A DNA stretch of 64,000 nt from Gemmobacter nectariphilus (GTDB lineage Bacteria; Pseudomonadota; Alphaproteobacteria; Rhodobacterales; Rhodobacteraceae). Shown here piece after piece: positions 28,557-35,828 of this stretch. The stretch is taken from the NCBI GenBank assembly GCA_020721445.1, contig DYMU01000002.1, positions 62,001 through 126,000 on the forward strand, written 5' to 3'. Position 1 is the first letter of the stretch, and each line of letters begins with the position of its first letter. Both the position numbers and the translations under genes were made by a program. The notes beneath the pieces are model-generated. The model ran no database searches and was not told where the DNA came from. It was given only the letters and a program-made list of their open reading frames with translations.

Positions 28557-28582
28557 CTTTTTCGCTATGCGGGGCGAAAAAG
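28557..28582 (+). promoter_or_regulatory. Hairpin touching the ribosome-binding site of the next gene
   Basis: CTTTTTCGC (28557-28565) pairs perfectly with GCGAAAAAG (28574-28582). The ribosome-binding sequence AAGGGG for the ATG at 28595 begins inside the 3' arm, so the fold could limit translation. A transcription terminator is less likely because no T-run follows. Confidence 0.4.
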
Positions 28583-28594
28583 GGGCGTGCGGGC

Positions 28595-29086
28595 ATGTGG
28601 ATTTTCAGACTTGTGGCCATTTTTGCTTTGGCCTTCGGACTGTCGGCCTGTGCCAGCAAATTCAAGACCTACAACGGGCCTGCGGTCACGTCGGTTCAGG
28701 TGCACAAGGCGGATCGCAAGATGTATCTGCTGCACCATGAAAAGGTGCTGAAATCCTACAATGTGGCGCTTGGCTGGGCGCCGACGGGGCACAAGGCCTT
28801 TGAGGGCGACGGCAAGACCCCCGAGGGCAGCTATTTCATCGACCGGCGCAATCCGAACTCGGAGTTTCATCTGTCTTTGGGGATATCCTACCCGAACCCG
28901 GCCGATGTTGCGTTTGCCGAGGCGCAGGGCAAACGCCCCGGCGGCGACATCTTCATTCACGGCTGGTCGCGCAAACCGATCAAGCGGCGCGATTGGACGG
29001 CGGGTTGCATTTCGGTCAAGGACCGCGAAATGGAAATGATCTACGCCATGGTCAGGGATGGCACCCCGATCCATATCCTGCCGTGA
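28595..29086 (+). CDS. L,D-transpeptidase lipoprotein
   Basis: The 163-residue protein has a lipoprotein signal (MWIFRLVAIFALAFG then LSAC) and a YkuD/ErfK catalytic motif: IHGWSRKPIKRR followed by WTAGCISVKD, with catalytic Cys in AGC and the conserved His in IHG. L,D-transpeptidases make 3-3 peptidoglycan cross-links or attach proteins to peptidoglycan. It should be anchored to a membrane facing the periplasm. AAGGGG precedes the ATG at 28595. It converges on the CAP-domain gene. Confidence 0.87.
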   Translation: MWIFRLVAIFALAFGLSACASKFKTYNGPAVTSVQVHKADRKMYLLHHEKVLKSYNVALGWAPTGHKAFEGDGKTPEGSYFIDRRNPNSEFHLSLGISYPNPADVAFAEAQGKRPGGDIFIHGWSRKPIKRRDWTAGCISVKDREMEMIYAMVRDGTPIHILP

Positions 29087-29092
29087 CGGGCG

Positions 29093-29608
29093 TCAGCCAC
29101 CGGTAACCAGGCACCACCAGATCTTGCCATTCGGTTCCTGATACCAGGCAAAGCCGATGTCGCGCGCGGTCGGGTCAAGGATCACGGCGCGGGTGTCGGG
29201 TTGCTTCATCCAGGTGGCAAGGGTGACCAGTTCCGTCTCGAACGTCTCGGAGATCAGCTCTCCCAGCAGGGCAGAGGTGTAGCCCGCGCGCTGCACCCGG
29301 GTCAGCGGCGACGAGCCGTCCGATCCGAAGTGCCACGGGCGGTTTTGCACCGACATGTCCCGCGCATGGGTGGCGGCCGCGGCATTGAGCGACGCGTTGA
29401 ACGCCAGCGGCGGGGCCGATTGGGCGCGGCGCAGGGCGTTGACCGAATCCAGCAGACGGAACGAAATCTGGTCTTCAGACCCGGGGCGGATCTTGTAAAC
29501 CTGCGGCAGCGGCTGACCATCCGAGTCCACGCGCACCGCGGCAGCCTGCGACACGCAGCCCGACAAAAACCCCATTGCGCACAGGGTCAGCACCATACGT
29601 CTGTTCAT
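29093..29608 (-). CDS. CAP-domain (SCP/YkwD-like) lipoprotein
   Basis: The 171-residue product begins MNRRMVLTLCAMGFLSGCVS, a lipoprotein signal with lipobox LSGC. The rest resembles the CAP domain: LDSVNALRRAQSAPPL, THARDMSVQN, WHFGSDG and LATWMKQPDTRAVILDP. Bacterial CAP proteins are exported and their activity is usually unknown. It lies between two L,D-transpeptidase genes (convergent with the first, divergent from the second), suggesting an envelope role. Confidence 0.75.
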   Translation of the reverse strand: MNRRMVLTLCAMGFLSGCVSQAAAVRVDSDGQPLPQVYKIRPGSEDQISFRLLDSVNALRRAQSAPPLAFNASLNAAAATHARDMSVQNRPWHFGSDGSSPLTRVQRAGYTSALLGELISETFETELVTLATWMKQPDTRAVILDPTARDIGFAWYQEPNGKIWWCLVTGG

Positions 29609-29794
29609 CTTGCTGTCCGTCCGATCTTTGGCGTCAAAACGCGCCCGGGCCTGTTTCCGGGCCTGTTTAGCGAAAGCGGCTGTGGACTTCAAACCCAACT
29701 CTGCGTGACTTTGCCGAGTGACATCTGTTTGATTTGCGACTTTGCGCCGAAATGCGTATGCAACGCCAAAGTAACATGGTCAGGAGACCTGAGG

Positions 29795-30400
29795 ATGAGC
29801 GTCGCAAAATCCGGGCATCAGACCCGGCGCGTCTTTTTGGGCACGGCAGCCGCCGGCATGACAGTCAGCCTGACGCCCGCCTGGGCAATGAACGGATCGA
29901 CCGAAGAAGAGGCCGATGTTCTGCCGGGCAGCGTGCGCAACAACGTTTCAAGCTTTCGGATGCTGCGGTGGCAGGATTATTTCGAGAACACCCTCAAGGG
30001 GGCGATTCTGGTCGACATCACCTCACGGGCATTACATTTTTGGTCGGAAGATCAGACCATTTATCGGCTGTATCCAACCTCGGTCCCGCTGTCGGAGGAC
30101 CTGACCCGGCGCGGCCGGACAGAGGTGGTGCAAAAGGTGGTGGCGCCAAGCTGGCGGCCGACCCCGTCGATGAAAGAGCGCAACCCCGAATGGCCGGATG
30201 TGGTTGAGGGCGGCGCGCCTGATAACCCGTTGGGAACCCACGCGCTTTATCTGGCGTGGACCTATTACCGCATCCATGGCACGCATGACACGCGCAAGAT
30301 CGGGCGGCGGTCTTCGAACGGCTGCGTCGGGCTTTACAACGAGCATATCGCCGAGCTGTTTTCGATGGCGCAAGTTGGCACGCAGGTGTTGCTAATTTGA
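29795..30400 (+). CDS. Tat-exported L,D-transpeptidase
   Basis: The 201-residue protein starts with a twin-arginine signal (HQTRRVFLGTAAAG, hydrophobic stretch, cleavage near AWA). The YkuD domain ends with IHGTHDTRKIGRRSSNGCVG, the HxGT...S/T-x-G-C active site with catalytic Cys. It should form or edit 3-3 cross-links in peptidoglycan. AGGAGA lies 7 bp before the ATG at 29795. Tat export of a heme- or cofactor-free enzyme is common for this family in Rhodobacterales. Confidence 0.88.
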   Translation: MSVAKSGHQTRRVFLGTAAAGMTVSLTPAWAMNGSTEEEADVLPGSVRNNVSSFRMLRWQDYFENTLKGAILVDITSRALHFWSEDQTIYRLYPTSVPLSEDLTRRGRTEVVQKVVAPSWRPTPSMKERNPEWPDVVEGGAPDNPLGTHALYLAWTYYRIHGTHDTRKIGRRSSNGCVGLYNEHIAELFSMAQVGTQVLLI

Positions 30401-30440
30401 CGACAAGTCGTTGAAGCGATTGCGCCCCTTACAAGCCAGA

Positions 30441-30470
30441 TTGCAATTGCTGCGATTTGTCGGTTATGCA
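30441..30470 (+). promoter_or_regulatory. Candidate promoter for the 59-residue exported protein gene
   Basis: TTGCAA at 30441-30446 and TATGCA at 30465-30470 are separated by 18 bp, giving a leader of about 70 nt to the ATG at 30548. This is a motif match only. Confidence 0.35.
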
Positions 30471-30495
30471 GACGTTACGAGGTACAGTCTTGGGT

Positions 30496-30530
30496 GCATA
30501 TCGTCGCCTCTGCAACATACGTCGATATGC
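30496..30530 (+). promoter_or_regulatory. Inverted repeat in the leader of the small exported protein gene
   Basis: GCATATCG (30496-30503) is the reverse complement of CGATATGC (30523-30530), with a 19-base spacer, ending 17 bp before the ATG at 30548. It could be an mRNA hairpin or a repressor operator. Confidence 0.45.
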
Positions 30531-30547
30531 AATAACTGGAGGTTATT

Positions 30548-30727
30548 ATGAAGAAACTTGCGCTCGCTGCCGCTCTGACGGTCGCTGCATCCACCGCTTT
30601 CGCTGGCGGCATGGTTGAACCGGTCATGGAGCCGGAAGTTGTTGCTGCTGCGACGTCGTCGTCGGCTGGTGGCATCATTGTCCCGCTGCTGCTGCTGCTC
30701 GTGATTGCAGCTGCTGCGTCGAACTGA
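30548..30727 (+). CDS. 59-residue exported small protein of unknown function
   Basis: The frame encodes a 59-residue protein: a signal peptide (MKKLALAAALTVAASTAFA), a short acidic/proline part (GGMVEPVMEPEVVAAATSSS) and a C-terminal hydrophobic stretch (IIVPLLLLLVIAAAA) ending SN. It is therefore probably anchored in a membrane after export. Support for a real gene is strong: GGAGG 5 bp before the ATG, codon use like its neighbours and a perfect rho-independent terminator 20 bp after the stop. I recall similar small proteins beside hemH in Rhodobacteraceae, but no function is known to me. Confidence 0.8.
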   Translation: MKKLALAAALTVAASTAFAGGMVEPVMEPEVVAAATSSSAGGIIVPLLLLLVIAAAASN

Positions 30728-30746
30728 TCTTCGGATCATCGAAAAC

Positions 30747-30780
30747 AAAAAGGCGACAGGGAAACCTGTCGCCTTTTTCT
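30747..30780 (+). terminator. Strong rho-independent terminator
   Basis: A 14-bp perfect stem (30747-30760 with 30765-30778) is capped by a GAAA tetraloop, and its 3' arm ends in TTTTT. The A-run on the 5' side gives hemH, which converges from the right, a T-run on its own strand, so the structure can serve both genes. Confidence 0.92.
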
Positions 30781-30807
30781 TTGCGTCGAGATGCTGCTGA
30801 CAGCGCC

Positions 30808-31908
30808 TTAGCGCAGCCAGCCAGCCAGATTGTCTTCGATCACCGCCAGCAGTGCGGTGATATGGGCGTCATCATCATTCAGGCAGGGAATGTAGGTGAA
30901 GGTCTCGCCGCCGGCGTGTTCAAAGGCTTCACGAATCTCGCCGTTGATTTCCTCTAGCGTCTCGATGCAGTCGGCGGAAAACGCGGGCGCCATCACGGCG
31001 ATGTTCTTCTTGCCCTGCTTGGCCAGTTCGGCCACGTGTTCCACCGTGTAGGGCTTCAGCCACTCTTCCGGGCCAAACACCGACTGGAACGTGGTGTCGA
31101 TGCTGTCCTTGTCCCAGCCAAGGCGCTCGCGCAGCAGGCGCGAGGTCTTGGCGCATTGGCAATGGTAGGGGTCGCCTTCCATCAGATAGCGTTGCGGCAT
31201 GCCGTGATAGCTGGCCACCAGCACATCGGGCCTGACATCCAGCCCCGCGTAGGCGCGTTCAACCGATTGCGCCAAGGCGTCGATATACAGCGGATGGGCG
31301 AAATACTCGGCCACGGTGCGCACGGCGGGTTGGCGCTTTTCTTTCATCATGGCGCGAAAGAACTGGTCATTCGCGGTGGCCGACGTGGCGCCCGCGTAAT
31401 GCGGATAAAGCGGAAAAAACAGGATCTTTTCGCAACCGGCCTCCACCATGGCGCGCACCTTTGATTCGGTCGAAGGGTTGCCATAGCGCATGCAGAAATC
31501 GACAATGAGGTTGTCGCCATGCCGGGCGGCAATGCCATCGGCGATCTTGCGGGTCTGGTCCTTGGTGATGGTCAAGAGCGGGCTTTCGTTCCGCTCATGG
31601 TTCCAGATCAGCTTGTAGTTGGCACCCGACGAAAACGGCCGCTTGGTCAAAATCACCAGTTGCAACAAGGGTTGCCACAGCCAGGCCGAGTAATCGACCA
31701 CGCGCTTGTCGGACAGAAACTCGTTCAGATAGCGGCGCATCGACCAGTAGTCATAGTTGTCTGGGGTGCCGAGGTTGGCCAAAAGCACGCCGATCTTGGC
31801 GCGACGCACCGGCGGATGGTCGGCGGGCGCATGGGTCAGGCGGCCCTCGCCGGGGTGGATCACGGTGCTGGGCATCGCAGGGGAATGGCCGTGCTTGGCA
31901 TCGAGCAT
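30808..31908 (-). CDS. hemH: Ferrochelatase
   Basis: HemH inserts Fe2+ into protoporphyrin IX, the last step of heme synthesis. The 366-residue protein has GVLLANLGTPD near residue 40, YNLIVDFCMRYGNPS-type central sequence, the conserved SYHGMPQRY motif with the catalytic His, and PAFSADCIETLEE. The ATG at 31908 has AAGGA 8 bp upstream and is preferred to the in-frame ATG at 31947. It lies downstream of the NDUFAF5-like gene on the same strand, separated by 58 bp. Confidence 0.95.
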   Translation of the reverse strand: MLDAKHGHSPAMPSTVIHPGEGRLTHAPADHPPVRRAKIGVLLANLGTPDNYDYWSMRRYLNEFLSDKRVVDYSAWLWQPLLQLVILTKRPFSSGANYKLIWNHERNESPLLTITKDQTRKIADGIAARHGDNLIVDFCMRYGNPSTESKVRAMVEAGCEKILFFPLYPHYAGATSATANDQFFRAMMKEKRQPAVRTVAEYFAHPLYIDALAQSVERAYAGLDVRPDVLVASYHGMPQRYLMEGDPYHCQCAKTSRLLRERLGWDKDSIDTTFQSVFGPEEWLKPYTVEHVAELAKQGKKNIAVMAPAFSADCIETLEEINGEIREAFEHAGGETFTYIPCLNDDDAHITALLAVIEDNLAGWLR

Positions 31909-31966
31909 CGTTTTTGTCCTTGGTTGGTCATAAGCTAGAGGGGACATATAGGCTTATGCGCCGGGG

Positions 31967-32785
31967 TCAACCGCCGGGGTCGGGCGAAAACAGCGGCATT
32001 TCTGCAGTTTTCAGGGCGTCGGCCAACCTGTTCTGCGCTGAACCGGGGCGAAGCGGCTTTTGTTGGCTGTCATGCGGGGTCCATCCGGTCAGACAAATGA
32101 TCTCGAACGTGGCCGGGATGCGGCCCTCGGCGTCGGCGTGGTGGGTCTGATAAATCTGGGCGGCGCGTTGCAGAACGGTTCGCGCTGTGGGGCGGCGCAG
32201 GCGGCCCGCAAGGGCATTGGCCTCGCCCATGGCGCGCAGGTCGTGCATCAGGTGCAGGGCGTTGCGATAGCGCACGGTCTTGGCAAAGCCATCGGCCACC
32301 GGCAGCGCAAAGCCCGCGCGTTGCAAAAGCGCGCCCAGATCGCGGATTTCGGCCATGGGCAGCACGCGGGGCGACAGGCCGCCCGTCACCTCGGCTTCGG
32401 CCTGCGCCAGGCAGGCGCGCAATTCGTGCAAAGTCTGGCCGCCGAACAGGAAGGCCATGAACAGCCCGTCGGGGCGCAAGGCATGGCGGCATTGCACCAA
32501 CTGGCCCACGGGATCATTCGCCCAGTGCAGCGCAAGGGCGTGGATCACAAGGTCGTGCGTGCCGGGCGTCAGGGCCAGAACCTCGTCATCCGGCACGGTC
32601 ATGCCGATTTCGCGCCATTCCGCCGGAAAACCCGTCACCACAGCCGGTGCTGTAAAGGTTCTGTTAACCTCGATGAGCCTTTCCTGAACTTCGGCGCGCA
32701 CCTCATCGTGCAGGAAGAATGCGGTCGCGCGGGAACGGTTGCGCGACAGGGCTGTGCGGTCGGTCAGGATGGGGGGCGTCTGCAT
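31967..32785 (-). CDS. NDUFAF5/BioC-like methyltransferase-fold protein with degenerate SAM motif
   Basis: The 272-residue protein resembles NDUFAF5/BioC-type class I methyltransferases after residue 75 (HDLVIHALALHWANDPVGQL, LRPDGLFMAFLFGGQTLHEL). The expected glycine-rich SAM motif I (DxGxGxG) is not found; the corresponding part reads TAPAVVTGFPAEW. In mitochondria NDUFAF5 modifies an arginine of a complex I subunit during assembly. The bacterial role is not established, and the missing motif leaves catalysis in doubt. It is divergent from comF, with only 24 bp between the start codons. Confidence 0.7.
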   Translation of the reverse strand: MQTPPILTDRTALSRNRSRATAFFLHDEVRAEVQERLIEVNRTFTAPAVVTGFPAEWREIGMTVPDDEVLALTPGTHDLVIHALALHWANDPVGQLVQCRHALRPDGLFMAFLFGGQTLHELRACLAQAEAEVTGGLSPRVLPMAEIRDLGALLQRAGFALPVADGFAKTVRYRNALHLMHDLRAMGEANALAGRLRRPTARTVLQRAAQIYQTHHADAEGRIPATFEIICLTGWTPHDSQQKPLRPGSAQNRLADALKTAEMPLFSPDPGG

Positions 32786-32809
32786 GGCGCAAAAGATGGA
32801 GCGGGGGGA

Positions 32810-33535
32810 ATGGGATTGCAAGCGGCACTGCTGCATCTGGTCTACCCGCCGCAATGCGTGGCCTGCGATGCGATGGTCACCACCGATTTCGGCCTATGCG
32901 CCGATTGCTGGCGCGATACGCCGTTCATCACCGGGCTGGTCTGTGATCAATGCGGCACGCCGTTGCCGGGGCAAGACCCCGGCCATGCGGTGCACTGCGA
33001 TGACTGCCTGACGATTGCGCGCCCATGGTCGCGCGGGCGGGCGGCGATGCTGTATCGCGACAAGGCGCGCGAGATGGTGCTGGGCCTGAAGCATGGCGAC
33101 CGACTGGACCTTGCCCGCTCGGCGGGGGCGTGGCTGATGCGGGCGGCACAGCCGATCTTGCAGCCCGGAATGCTGGTGGCGCCGGTGCCGCTGCATTGGC
33201 TGCGGCTGTTGAAACGGCGCTACAACCAGTCGGCGCTGCTGTCGGCGCAGGTGGCACGGTTGGCGGGGTTGCAGCACTGCCCCGATCTTTTGACGCGGCG
33301 TCGCAACGCTGGCAGTCAGGAAGGCCGCAGCCGCGACGGGCGCTTTGCCAACATGGCCGACAGCATTGCGCTGCATCCGCGCCGTGCAGGTCTGGTTGCC
33401 GGGCGGCATGTGCTGCTGGTGGATGATGTGATGACCTCGGGGGCCACTTTGGCGGCGGCGGCCGAAGCCTGTCTGGCACAAGGTGCTGTGGGGATTTCGG
33501 TTCTGGTGCTGTGCCGCGTTGCGAAGGAGGGTTAA
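32810..33535 (+). CDS. comF: ComF-family phosphoribosyltransferase-like protein
   Basis: The 241-residue protein has an N-terminal zinc-binding part with four Cys pairs (CVAC, CADC, CDQCG, CDDC) and a C-terminal phosphoribosyltransferase fold with LLVDDVMTSGAT. ComF proteins take part in DNA uptake in naturally competent bacteria; in others the role is unclear. GGGGGGA precedes the ATG at 32810. The next gene, grxC, follows after 39 bp. Confidence 0.87.
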   Translation: MGLQAALLHLVYPPQCVACDAMVTTDFGLCADCWRDTPFITGLVCDQCGTPLPGQDPGHAVHCDDCLTIARPWSRGRAAMLYRDKAREMVLGLKHGDRLDLARSAGAWLMRAAQPILQPGMLVAPVPLHWLRLLKRRYNQSALLSAQVARLAGLQHCPDLLTRRRNAGSQEGRSRDGRFANMADSIALHPRRAGLVAGRHVLLVDDVMTSGATLAAAAEACLAQGAVGISVLVLCRVAKEG

Positions 33536-33574
33536 TTCCGTATAGTCGGGCGCAGCCATCGCACAGGATATCTG

Positions 33575-33832
33575 ATGAAGACCGTTGAGATTTATACGAC
33601 ACCGTCTTGCCCCTATTGCATCGCGGCCAAGCGTTTGCTGGACGGCAAGGGCGTTGCCTATACCGAGATCGATGTCAGCCGCGACATGGCAAAGCGGCAG
33701 GAAATGCGCACCCGGGCGCAGGGCCGCTATACCGTGCCGCAGATCTTTATCGGCGGGGCCTATGTTGGGGATTGCGATCACATCCATCTGCTTGACCACC
33801 GCAAGCAGCTTGATGGCCTGTTGGCCGATTGA
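33575..33832 (+). CDS. grxC: Glutaredoxin 3
   Basis: This 85-residue dithiol glutaredoxin has the CPYC active site at residues 12-15, the cis-proline motif TVPQIFI and the glutathione-binding GDCD segment. It reduces protein disulfides and glutathione mixed disulfides in the cytosol. AGGAT lies upstream of the ATG at 33575. The stop overlaps the start of the nitrilase gene (TGATG). Confidence 0.95.
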   Translation: MKTVEIYTTPSCPYCIAAKRLLDGKGVAYTEIDVSRDMAKRQEMRTRAQGRYTVPQIFIGGAYVGDCDHIHLLDHRKQLDGLLAD

Positions 33833-34677
33833 TGCGCGCCGGTCTGGTGCAACTGACGGTCAGCGATGACCCCGCGGCGAACCTGCCTGAAACACTGGCC
33901 TTGTTGCGCGCGGCGGTGGCGGGGGGTGCGGGCTTTGTGCTGACGCCGGAATGCACCAATGCGCTGTCGTCGAACCGTGACCACCAGCGTGCGGTGCTGC
34001 ACCCCGAGGAGACCGACCCGACGCTGGCCGCCCTGCGGGATGCGGCGGCAAAGCTGGGGGTCTGGCTGCTGCTCGGGTCTTTGGGGGTCAAGACCGACGA
34101 TGCCGATGGCCGCTTTGCCAACCGGTCGTTCCTGATCGGGCCGGATGGGGCGATTGTGGCGCGCTATGACAAGATCCACATGTTCGACGTGAACGTGTCT
34201 GACACCGAGGTGTATCGCGAGTCAGCGGGGTATCGGCCAGGTTCCACGGCGGTGCTGGCGGAGACCCCGTTTGGCCGGATCGGGATGACGGTGTGCTATG
34301 ACGTGCGGTTTGCGCACCTGCACCGGGCCTTGGCACAGGCGGGGGCGGATATCCTGACGGTTCCGGCGGCGTTCAACCACATCACCGGCGCCGCGCATTG
34401 GGAGGTGCTGTTGCGCGCCCGTGCGATTGAAACCGGCTGTTATGTGCTGGCCCCGGCGCAAACCGGCTTTCATGCAGAGCGCGCGGGCAAGGGACGGCGG
34501 ACGCATGGTCATTCGCTCGTGGTGGCCCCGTGGGGTGAGGTTCTGGCCGATGCGGGCACTGAACCGGGCGTGGTGTTTGCCGATCTGGATCTGGCGCAGG
34601 TGGCGGCGGCGCGGGCGCGGGTGCCTGCCCTGACCCATGACCGGGAGTTCACGGTTGCAGGTGTCACCGGGCCATGA
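33832..34677 (+). CDS. Carbon-nitrogen hydrolase (nitrilase superfamily, Nit1-like)
   Basis: The 281-residue enzyme has the Glu-Lys-Cys triad of the nitrilase superfamily: Glu40 in LTPECTN, Lys in ARYDKIHMFDV and Cys in GMTVCYDVRF. The IHMFDV and FNHITGAAHWEVLLRARAIE segments are characteristic of the Nit1/NIT2 branch, which includes deaminated-glutathione amidase. Its place directly after grxC fits a glutathione-repair role, which is inference. It starts at the ATG at 33832 within the grxC stop. Confidence 0.87.
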   Translation: MRAGLVQLTVSDDPAANLPETLALLRAAVAGGAGFVLTPECTNALSSNRDHQRAVLHPEETDPTLAALRDAAAKLGVWLLLGSLGVKTDDADGRFANRSFLIGPDGAIVARYDKIHMFDVNVSDTEVYRESAGYRPGSTAVLAETPFGRIGMTVCYDVRFAHLHRALAQAGADILTVPAAFNHITGAAHWEVLLRARAIETGCYVLAPAQTGFHAERAGKGRRTHGHSLVVAPWGEVLADAGTEPGVVFADLDLAQVAAARARVPALTHDREFTVAGVTGP

Positions 34678-35123
34678 CCGATGCCGACCGCACCGAGGAA
34701 ATTGCCGTGGCCCTGTTTGGCGAGTTGTTCATGGCCGATCAGCTTGCCCGCAACCGGATTTCCAAGGTGCTGCCCAAGGGGATGGAGCTGTCGCATTTCG
34801 GGGTGCTGAACCATCTGGCGCGGCTGAACGAAGAGCGCACCCCGGCGCAACTGGCGCGGTCGTTTCACGTGACGCGGGGGGCGATGACCAACACGCTGGC
34901 CAAGCTGGAATGGGCAGGCCATGTGCATATCCGCCCCGACTGGGACGATGCCCGGCGCAAGTTCGTGGCGATCAGCCCGTCAGGCCGCGCGGCGCGCGAC
35001 GCGGCGGTGCAAGCGGTGGCCCCGCTGATTGCCGAGGTGGTGCAGGCGCTGGGCGCTGACCGGGTGCGCGCCCTGTTGCCGGTGCTGCGTGAGATGCGGA
35101 CACGGCTGGAAGGCGATGGCTGA
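34674..35123 (+). CDS. MarR-family transcriptional regulator
   Basis: The 149-residue protein has the MarR winged helix: LSHFGVLNHLARL, LARSFHVTRGAMTNTLAKLE as recognition helix and the wing RPDWDDARRKFVAIS. Ligand and targets are unknown; it may regulate the grxC/nitrilase genes it follows. It overlaps the nitrilase stop by 4 bp. Confidence 0.87.
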   Translation: MTDADRTEEIAVALFGELFMADQLARNRISKVLPKGMELSHFGVLNHLARLNEERTPAQLARSFHVTRGAMTNTLAKLEWAGHVHIRPDWDDARRKFVAISPSGRAARDAAVQAVAPLIAEVVQALGADRVRALLPVLREMRTRLEGDG

Positions 35124-35168
35124 GCGGGTAAGCGCACCACGGGCTGTGCCGGGTTGCTGGTGGTTGGC

Positions 35169-35798
35169 ATGACCCCGGCCAAGCGTCTGTTCGATATCGC
35201 GGCGGCGCTGTTTCTGGTGGCCGTGCTGGCGCTGCCCTTTGCCCTGCTGCTGGTTTATCTGCTGATCAGGCAGGGCCGCCCGGTGTTCTATCTGTCCGAA
35301 CGGATGCGCGCGCCTGATCGGGCCTTTCAGCTGTGCAAGCTGCGCACGATGCGGGTGGTGGCGCAGGACGCGGGCGTTTCCGGCGGCGATAAGGCCGACC
35401 GTGTGACACCGATCGGGCACTGGCTGCGCAAATATCGTGCCGATGAGCTTCCGCAGCTTTGGAACGTGTTGAAAGGCGACATGAGCTTTGTCGGGCCGCG
35501 CCCGCCGCTGCGCAGCTATGCCGAGAGGTATCCGAAAATTTATGCCGAAGTGCTGAAATCGCGGCCGGGAATCACTGGGCTGGCGACGCTGCATTTTCAC
35601 CGTCACGAGGAGAGGTTGCTGGCAAACTGCACCTCGGCCGAGGAAACCGACGCGGTCTATGCGCGAAGGTGTGTGCCACGCAAGGCACGGCTGGATGTGA
35701 TTTACGCCAAACGTCGAAACCTGTGCAACGATTTCGTATTGTTGGTCAAGACCTTGCGAGGCGTATCACGGACGCCGCCCGAAAACCAGACAAGCTAG
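35169..35798 (+). CDS. Bacterial sugar transferase (polyprenyl-phosphate sugar-1-phosphate transferase)
   Basis: The 209-residue protein is a minimal WbaP/WcaJ-type initiating enzyme: one membrane helix (about 10-38), KLRTMRVVAQDAG, then DELPQLWNVLKG, SFVGPRPPL and SRPGITGLA. It places the first sugar phosphate on undecaprenyl phosphate for exopolysaccharide, capsule or O-antigen. The ATG at 35169 is chosen over a TTG at 35154. It is followed by a nucleotide-sugar dehydratase gene. Confidence 0.9.
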   Translation: MTPAKRLFDIAAALFLVAVLALPFALLLVYLLIRQGRPVFYLSERMRAPDRAFQLCKLRTMRVVAQDAGVSGGDKADRVTPIGHWLRKYRADELPQLWNVLKGDMSFVGPRPPLRSYAERYPKIYAEVLKSRPGITGLATLHFHRHEERLLANCTSAEETDAVYARRCVPRKARLDVIYAKRRNLCNDFVLLVKTLRGVSRTPPENQTS

Positions 35799-35828
35799 CC
35801 GTGGTCGGTCTGCGGGCCGTCGACAAGC

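Noticed and set aside
29708-29750. Direct repeat GACTTTGC, 31 bp apart, upstream of the Tat L,D-transpeptidase
   Set aside because: Spacing near three helical turns is suggestive, but 8-bp repeats of this type arise easily by chance and there is no other support.
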